Shown here in pieces: positions 60,165 through 64,000 of a DNA stretch of 64,000 nt. Origin of the DNA: an uncultured Lachnospiraceae bacterium (GTDB lineage: Bacteria; Bacillota; Clostridia; Lachnospirales; Lachnospiraceae); NCBI GenBank assembly GCA_910579425.1, contig CAJTVL010000005.1:38304-102303 (forward strand). The letters run 5' to 3'. Within the stretch, counting starts at the first letter, position 1; every line of letters begins with the position of its first letter. The translations under genes and the position numbers were made by a program. The notes below the pieces were generated by a model that saw only the letters and a program-made list of their open reading frames with translations, was not told where the DNA came from and ran no database searches.

Positions 60165-60986
60165 CTATTTAAGGTTTTTAATCGCATAGCTGGCCTCTTC
60201 CGGTTCAAACTTATCCCCATGCTCAGAGATAAGCTGGTCATAAATAGCGGATTTGGTCAGATTCGTGGATTCCCGGTATTCCTTTGCCTTATGCAGGGCG
60301 TTGGCTTTCCAGTCGGCCTCAAGATGCTCCATCGCATACTGGGCCTGAGCCTCGGTAAATTTTTCCCCGGAATCGGAGATAAGCTGGTTGTAAATAGCGG
60401 CTTGGGACATAAACATGGTTTCGCTGTAAACCTTGGCTTTTTGCAGGGCATTCTCGTTCCAGTTGGCCCTTACGTGGCTGACCGCATACCTTGCTGCCTC
60501 GGGGGAGACATTTTCTCCATATTCTGAGGTGAGCTGGTCATAGATGGCTTCCTTGGACATGTGCATCAGGTCGCAGTAATTGTCGGCCCTGTTAAGGGCA
60601 GACTGGTATTCGATGGGGAGCTCTTCCGCCTGGGCTGTGGGCGTGGGCGCAGGTGCCGGCGCCTGCGTAGGGGAAGGAGGCTGGGTTTCATTTTCCTTTG
60701 CCGGGATAGCAGAAGGGTTTAAGGGAGCTGCATTGGAAACGCTTGCAGGGGAAACCGTAGGGGAAGCCGCAGAGGGAGAAGGCGTCGTCTCGGCGGGAGA
60801 AAGCGTCGTCTCAGCGGGCAGGGGATTTTCCTCTCGCGTGTCGGATAAGGCTTTCGGCACCCTGGCCTCTTTGGAGGAAAAATCCCCATAGAAAACGGGA
60901 TATATGAGTATATAACAAACAAGCGCCGCCGTACATACGCCGATGGCGGCCAGAATGAAAGTCAGTAATTTCAATATTTTCCGCAT
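60165..60986 (-). CDS. Surface protein with three Ltp (superinfection-exclusion) repeats
   Basis: 273 residues. N-terminal membrane anchor (LLTFILAAIGVCTAALVCYI), a long Pro/Thr/Ser/Ala linker to about 135, then three consecutive Ltp repeats of about 48 residues, each with the pattern ALxKAKxYxxxxxMSxxAIYDQLxSExGExF and YAxxHxxADW. Ltp domains of phage TP-J34 block phage DNA injection. The frame starts six codons earlier, but GGGAGGA is nine bases before ATG 60986. Convergent with the M56 gene. A role in phage exclusion is inference. Confidence 0.82.
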   Translation of the reverse strand: MRKILKLLTFILAAIGVCTAALVCYILIYPVFYGDFSSKEARVPKALSDTREENPLPAETTLSPAETTPSPSAASPTVSPASVSNAAPLNPSAIPAKENETQPPSPTQAPAPAPTPTAQAEELPIEYQSALNRADNYCDLMHMSKEAIYDQLTSEYGENVSPEAARYAVSHVRANWNENALQKAKVYSETMFMSQAAIYNQLISDSGEKFTEAQAQYAMEHLEADWKANALHKAKEYRESTNLTKSAIYDQLISEHGDKFEPEEASYAIKNLK

Positions 60987-61007
60987 GGATTTCAATCCTC
61001 CCATCTA

Positions 61008-61035
61008 TTTATACCATAAGTCCCCCCTCTTGCAA
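61008..61035 (-). promoter_or_regulatory. Promoter of the Ltp-repeat gene
   Basis: On the minus strand TTGCAA (61035-61030), 16-base gap, TATAAA (61013-61008), ending 21 bases before the chosen start. Confidence 0.6.
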
Positions 61036-61086
61036 AGACTTTTGCCGCTCCTGTGATTTCGAAAATACGTGCATTTTTGCTCATGC

Positions 61087-61115
61087 TTGAAAACCTGTCC
61101 CCTTTTTAGTATAAT
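61087..61115 (+). promoter_or_regulatory. Promoter of the metNIQ operon
   Basis: TTGAAA, 17-base gap, TATAAT. The leader of about 85 bases shows no SAM riboswitch or T-box. Confidence 0.75.
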
Positions 61116-61205
61116 GAGACCATGTCAAAAGACGAAACGCTGGAAGCGGAAAATGCGCCAGTCAAACAGGGGCAGCCAAAAACAGGCTGTCTGAAAGGAA
61201 ACAGC

Positions 61206-61991
61206 ATGGACGAGAAATTTATTGAAGTGAAACAGCTCTATAAAACCTTTCACACCAAAAAACAGGACATAGAGGTTTTAAAGGGGATTGATCTTTCTGT
61301 GGGAAAGGGAGACATCTACGGCATCGTGGGCTTCAGCGGCGCCGGGAAATCTACTCTGGTCAGGTGTATCAACCGTCTGGAGGAGCCTGACAGCGGAAGC
61401 GTCAGGATCGGGGATCAGGAGATCACCTCCCTTGGAAAAGCGCAGTTAAACAGGCAGAGAAGAAAGATCGGCATGATCTTCCAGCAGTTCAACCTCTTTG
61501 ATTCCATGACCGTGGCTCAGAACATCGCCTATCCTCTTAAAATGGCAGGGGCCTCCGCAAAGGAAATAGGCGCCAGGGTAGATGAGATGCTGGCGCTGGT
61601 GGGATTGACCGAAAAAAGGGACGCCTATCCCGGGGAACTCTCCGGCGGGCAGAAGCAGAGAGTGGGGATTGCCAGGGCATTGGCGAATCAGCCGGACGTG
61701 CTTTTGTCGGACGAGGCTACCAGTGCGTTGGATCCCCAGACGACCCTTTCCGTGCTGGATCTGCTCAAGGAAATCAACCAAAAGCTGGGACTGACCATCA
61801 TACTGATCACCCATGAGCTGGAGGTCATCAAATATACCTGCCACAGGATGGCGGTTATGGAGGACGGAAAGCTCCTGGAGCAGGGACTGGTAAAGGATAT
61901 TTTCCAGCATCCCCAGTGTGATACCGCCAGGAACTTTATCGGCGTTTACAACAAATTCAGGAGCGATTACTGGCAGGAGGAAGCAAAATGA
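61206..61991 (+). CDS. metN: Methionine ABC transporter ATP-binding protein, short type
   Basis: 261 residues. Walker A GFSGAGKST, signature LSGGQKQRVGIARAL, Walker B VLLSDEATSALDPQT, H in ITHELEVI. It lacks the C-terminal NIL methionine-sensing domain present in the MetN at 25881, so substrate feedback on the ATPase is not expected. ATG 61206 is six bases after AAAGGA; the frame opens at 61122. Overlaps metI in ATGA. Confidence 0.9.
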   Translation: MDEKFIEVKQLYKTFHTKKQDIEVLKGIDLSVGKGDIYGIVGFSGAGKSTLVRCINRLEEPDSGSVRIGDQEITSLGKAQLNRQRRKIGMIFQQFNLFDSMTVAQNIAYPLKMAGASAKEIGARVDEMLALVGLTEKRDAYPGELSGGQKQRVGIARALANQPDVLLSDEATSALDPQTTLSVLDLLKEINQKLGLTIILITHELEVIKYTCHRMAVMEDGKLLEQGLVKDIFQHPQCDTARNFIGVYNKFRSDYWQEEAK

Positions 61992-62698
61992 GTTTATATA
62001 AATATTCTTTTTGGGAAGTACTTAAGCATGCTTTCAGCGCCGAAGTGTGGGAGAGGGTGGTGCCCGCCATCAGCGAAACCATGTATATGGTCGCAGTGTC
62101 TGCAGTGTTTGTCCTGGTCTTTGGCGTACTGTTGGGACTGGTGCTGGTGATGACCAGCAAAGAAGGGCTGGTGCCCTGCAAGAGCGTACATACGGTTTTG
62201 AGCGCCGTGATCAATTGCTTCCGTTCCCTCCCCCAGGTGATCATCATCATTGTAATGCTGCCGGTGGCGAGAGCCCTGGTAGGCAAATCCTACGGTTCCA
62301 ACGCCTGTATTATTTCCCTGGTAGCAAGCTGTGTGCCCCTTTTTGCAAGGCTGGTGGAGAGCAGCCTGTTAGAGCTGGATAAGGGAAAGATCGAGGCCGC
62401 CAAGGCCATGGGAAGCGGGAATATGCGGATCTTATTTCAGATCATGGTGCCGGAAACCATGCCTTCCCTGGTGCGCGCTTTCACCAATGCAGTGGTGATC
62501 ATCATTTCCATGACGGCCCTGGCCGGAAGTTTCGGAGCCGGGGGAATCGGATATATTGCCGTCACCTATGGCTATACAAGGTTTGAGCATGATCTTTTGT
62601 TTGCCACGATTATTGTGTTGATTGTGATCGTTCAGGCGGTGCAGATCCTGGGCGATACGATTTCAAAGATTATTTTGAAAAGAAGGCATCTGATTTAG
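61988..62698 (+). CDS. metI: Methionine ABC transporter permease (second)
   Basis: 236 residues, about five membrane helices; CFRSLPQVIIIIVMLPVARA, SCVPLFARLVESSLLELDKG, EAAKAMGS docking loop, and SFGAGGIGYIAVTYGYTRFE. Translationally coupled to metN; followed by metQ 209 bases downstream. Confidence 0.92.
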   Translation: MSLYKYSFWEVLKHAFSAEVWERVVPAISETMYMVAVSAVFVLVFGVLLGLVLVMTSKEGLVPCKSVHTVLSAVINCFRSLPQVIIIIVMLPVARALVGKSYGSNACIISLVASCVPLFARLVESSLLELDKGKIEAAKAMGSGNMRILFQIMVPETMPSLVRAFTNAVVIIISMTALAGSFGAGGIGYIAVTYGYTRFEHDLLFATIIVLIVIVQAVQILGDTISKIILKRRHLI

Positions 62699-62705
62699 AG
62701 CAGAG

Positions 62706-62730
62706 AGGCAGCGGACGAGAGACGCTGCCT
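62706..62730 (+). terminator. Attenuator hairpin between metI and metQ
   Basis: AGGCAGCG and CGCTGCCT, 9-base loop, then GTTGTCT. Could lower or raise relative metQ mRNA. Confidence 0.4.
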
Positions 62731-62907
62731 GTTGTCTATTATGACGGAAAAAGTCCCCGAAAGAAAGGGGAATGAAATGACAAAATGTACAATTTTTAAC
62801 CGGACAAGGACTTTAATTTTCCTTTCATGCAGATACCCCTTTGAGGCTGAGTGTGTTAAAATGACACTGTTCTACCAAATACATAATTTCGTAAGGAGGA
62901 GAAAATT

Positions 62908-63876
62908 ATGAAAAAGAAACTTGCCCTTATCATGGCAGCAGCACTGGCAGTCTCTGCCCTTCTGGCAGGCTGCGGCAACGGCGGGGCCGCACAGGAAGCA
63001 GCAAATACCGAGGATACGGCTGATGCTGATACAGGCGCTGCTGAGGATTCTTCTGCAGAAGATACGGCAAATGAGGATGCTGCGGCAGATTCCGGTTCCG
63101 ATACGGAAGAAGCAGCCGGTGCAGAAGCAGATGCGCAGCAGGCTTCCGCTGAGAAGGTGGTTCTTAAATGCGTATGCGACCTTACCCCTCACAGCGAGAT
63201 CCTGGAATCCGCAAAGGATGCCCTGGCAGCAGAAGGCATTGAGCTGGATATTGTATCCACCACATGGGATGCTACCTGGAATGACATGCTGATCGACGGA
63301 GAAATTGACTTTGCATACTTCATGCACGTGCCTGCCATGGAAAGCATCGAGGAGGAGATGGGTGCAACTCTTTACAGCATGGGCGGCGTTCATGTAGAGC
63401 CTTATGCATGTTTTTCAGACAAATATGCATCCAAGGACGAGCTTCCTGAAAATGCGGTAATCGCAATTCCCAACGATTCTTCCAATGAGTACAGAGCCCT
63501 TAAGGTTCTTGAAAAGGAAGGCTTTATCAAATTAAATCCTGAGATGACAGCCATAGACGCCTCCGTAAACGAGATCGAGGAATATCTGATCCCCATCGAG
63601 ATCGTTGAGATGGATCAGGCAAACATCATCCCTTCCGCCGCTGATTTTGACGCTTACTTCGTAAACGTAAACAGGGCGCTTGAGGCCGACATTGATACCA
63701 CCTCTTACCTGATGAGGGAGGGCGAGGATTCCGAGTACGCCAATATCATTACGGTGACAGAGGCAAACAAGGACAACGAGTCCATCAAGACTCTGGTAAA
63801 GGTGCTGCAGTCTGACGATGTAAAGAGCTTCATCACTGAGCATTACAACGGAGCGGTTATCCCTGCCAAGAACTGA
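62908..63876 (+). CDS. metQ: MetQ/NlpA-family methionine-binding lipoprotein
   Basis: 322 residues. Lipoprotein signal with lipobox LLAGC near residue 22, an Ala/Glu/Asp-rich linker to about 85, then the NlpA fold: KCVCDLTPHSEILESAKDAL, IELDIVSTTWDATWNDMLID, GEIDFAYFMHVPAMESI, YASKDELPENAVIAIPNDSS. AAGGAGG is nine bases before the ATG. It supplies methionine to the MetNI complex; may also serve the orphan MetNI at 25881. Confidence 0.9.
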   Translation: MKKKLALIMAAALAVSALLAGCGNGGAAQEAANTEDTADADTGAAEDSSAEDTANEDAAADSGSDTEEAAGAEADAQQASAEKVVLKCVCDLTPHSEILESAKDALAAEGIELDIVSTTWDATWNDMLIDGEIDFAYFMHVPAMESIEEEMGATLYSMGGVHVEPYACFSDKYASKDELPENAVIAIPNDSSNEYRALKVLEKEGFIKLNPEMTAIDASVNEIEEYLIPIEIVEMDQANIIPSAADFDAYFVNVNRALEADIDTTSYLMREGEDSEYANIITVTEANKDNESIKTLVKVLQSDDVKSFITEHYNGAVIPAKN

Positions 63877-63910
63877 TTTGGTAGGCCAACAAAATAGCAA
63901 GGCAAAAGCG

Positions 63911-63948
63911 TGGCCTCTTTCGGAATTTTCCGGAGGAGGCCATTGTTT
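63911..63948 (+). terminator. Terminator of metQ, interrupted by a group II intron
   Basis: TGGCCTC (63911-63917) and GAGGCCA (63936-63942) with an inner CGGA/TCCG pair, followed by TTGTTT. The T run breaks off where the intron-like sequence begins. Confidence 0.7.
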
Positions 63949-64000
63949 GTGCGCCCGGCAGCGCACGTTTCTAAAGGGTGAAAGTCCCAAATCCGCCCGA
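63949..64000 (+). mobile_element. Group II intron, 5' end (continues beyond window)
   Basis: Starts GTGCGCCCGGCAGCGCAC and contains AAAGGGTGAAAGTCCC, the standard 5' boundary (GTGYG) and early domain I sequence of bacterial group II introns. Only 52 bases are in the window, so the reverse transcriptase cannot be seen. Insertion immediately behind an intrinsic terminator stem with TTGTTT is the known target choice of the IIC (bacterial C) class. Confidence 0.8.

Overview
The window looks like a chromosomal segment of a gut-type Lachnospiraceae (Clostridia). Evidence: CUT1 sugar transporters of the LplB/YtcP type paired with long lipoprotein binding proteins, several Rpn/PD-(D/E)XK transposase-like genes, rubrerythrin and hemerythrin, a lysine (L-box) riboswitch, a BlaI/M56 pair, strong AGGAGG ribosome sites and intrinsic terminators. 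Genus cannot be fixed from the sequence alone. No rRNA, tRNA or CRISPR was seen.

Layout. 1-2 kb: 5' part of a bacteriohemerythrin gene (minus strand), an Rpn nuclease and a sensor-kinase remnant. 2-10.7 kb: a galactan cassette (two permeases, binding protein, GH2 beta-galactosidase, LacI regulator, GH53 endo-galactanase). 10.9-12.8 kb: YtrA-type GntR regulator with an ABC exporter. 12.9-14.5 kb: carbamate kinase and rubrerythrin, both on the minus strand. 14.7-24.4 kb: acyltransferase-like gene, two tandem AraC regulators, a second CUT1 transporter and a GH78 alpha-L-rhamnosidase. Together the two sugar cassettes suggest use of rhamnogalacturonan-I-type pectin fragments; neither has its own ATPase. 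24.5-30.5 kb: Rpn gene, metN-metI without metQ, queC-yhhQ-queF, and a 5'-truncated Rpn gene with 12-bp repeats. 30.8-35.5 kb: a LanFEG-like peptide-immunity exporter divergent from a two-component system.

35.6-37.6 kb: a complete lysine riboswitch with promoter and terminator ahead of an NhaC-family transporter, hence a probable lysine transporter. 37.7-42.7 kb: LacI regulator with operator, xylulokinase, a DUF4867 cupin-like protein and an L-fucose isomerase-like protein, a compact sugar pathway of unknown substrate. 42.8-49.8 kb: MATE pump, YciI protein and WYL regulator, three flavin split-barrel proteins, GNAT, MFS transporter with a duplicated leader. 49.8-54.2 kb: GH2 enzyme, flagellin with a CsrA-type leader hairpin, and a tyrosine recombinase remnant. 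54.4-57.9 kb: double GNAT, YlmH, AEC transporter, Uma2 nuclease. 58-61 kb: BlaI/M56 regulatory pair with two operators and a triple-Ltp surface protein. 61.1-64 kb: a full metNIQ operon, then the first bases of a group II intron sitting directly behind the metQ terminator hairpin.

The least expected items are a family of about 45-bp palindromic repeats (four copies, next to terminators), the AGGA-loop hairpin on the flagellin leader, the XylB-DUF4867-FucI-like cassette, the orphan BlaI/M56 system, and the intron-terminator junction at the right edge. All functions are read from sequence motifs and neighbours; no database search was run.
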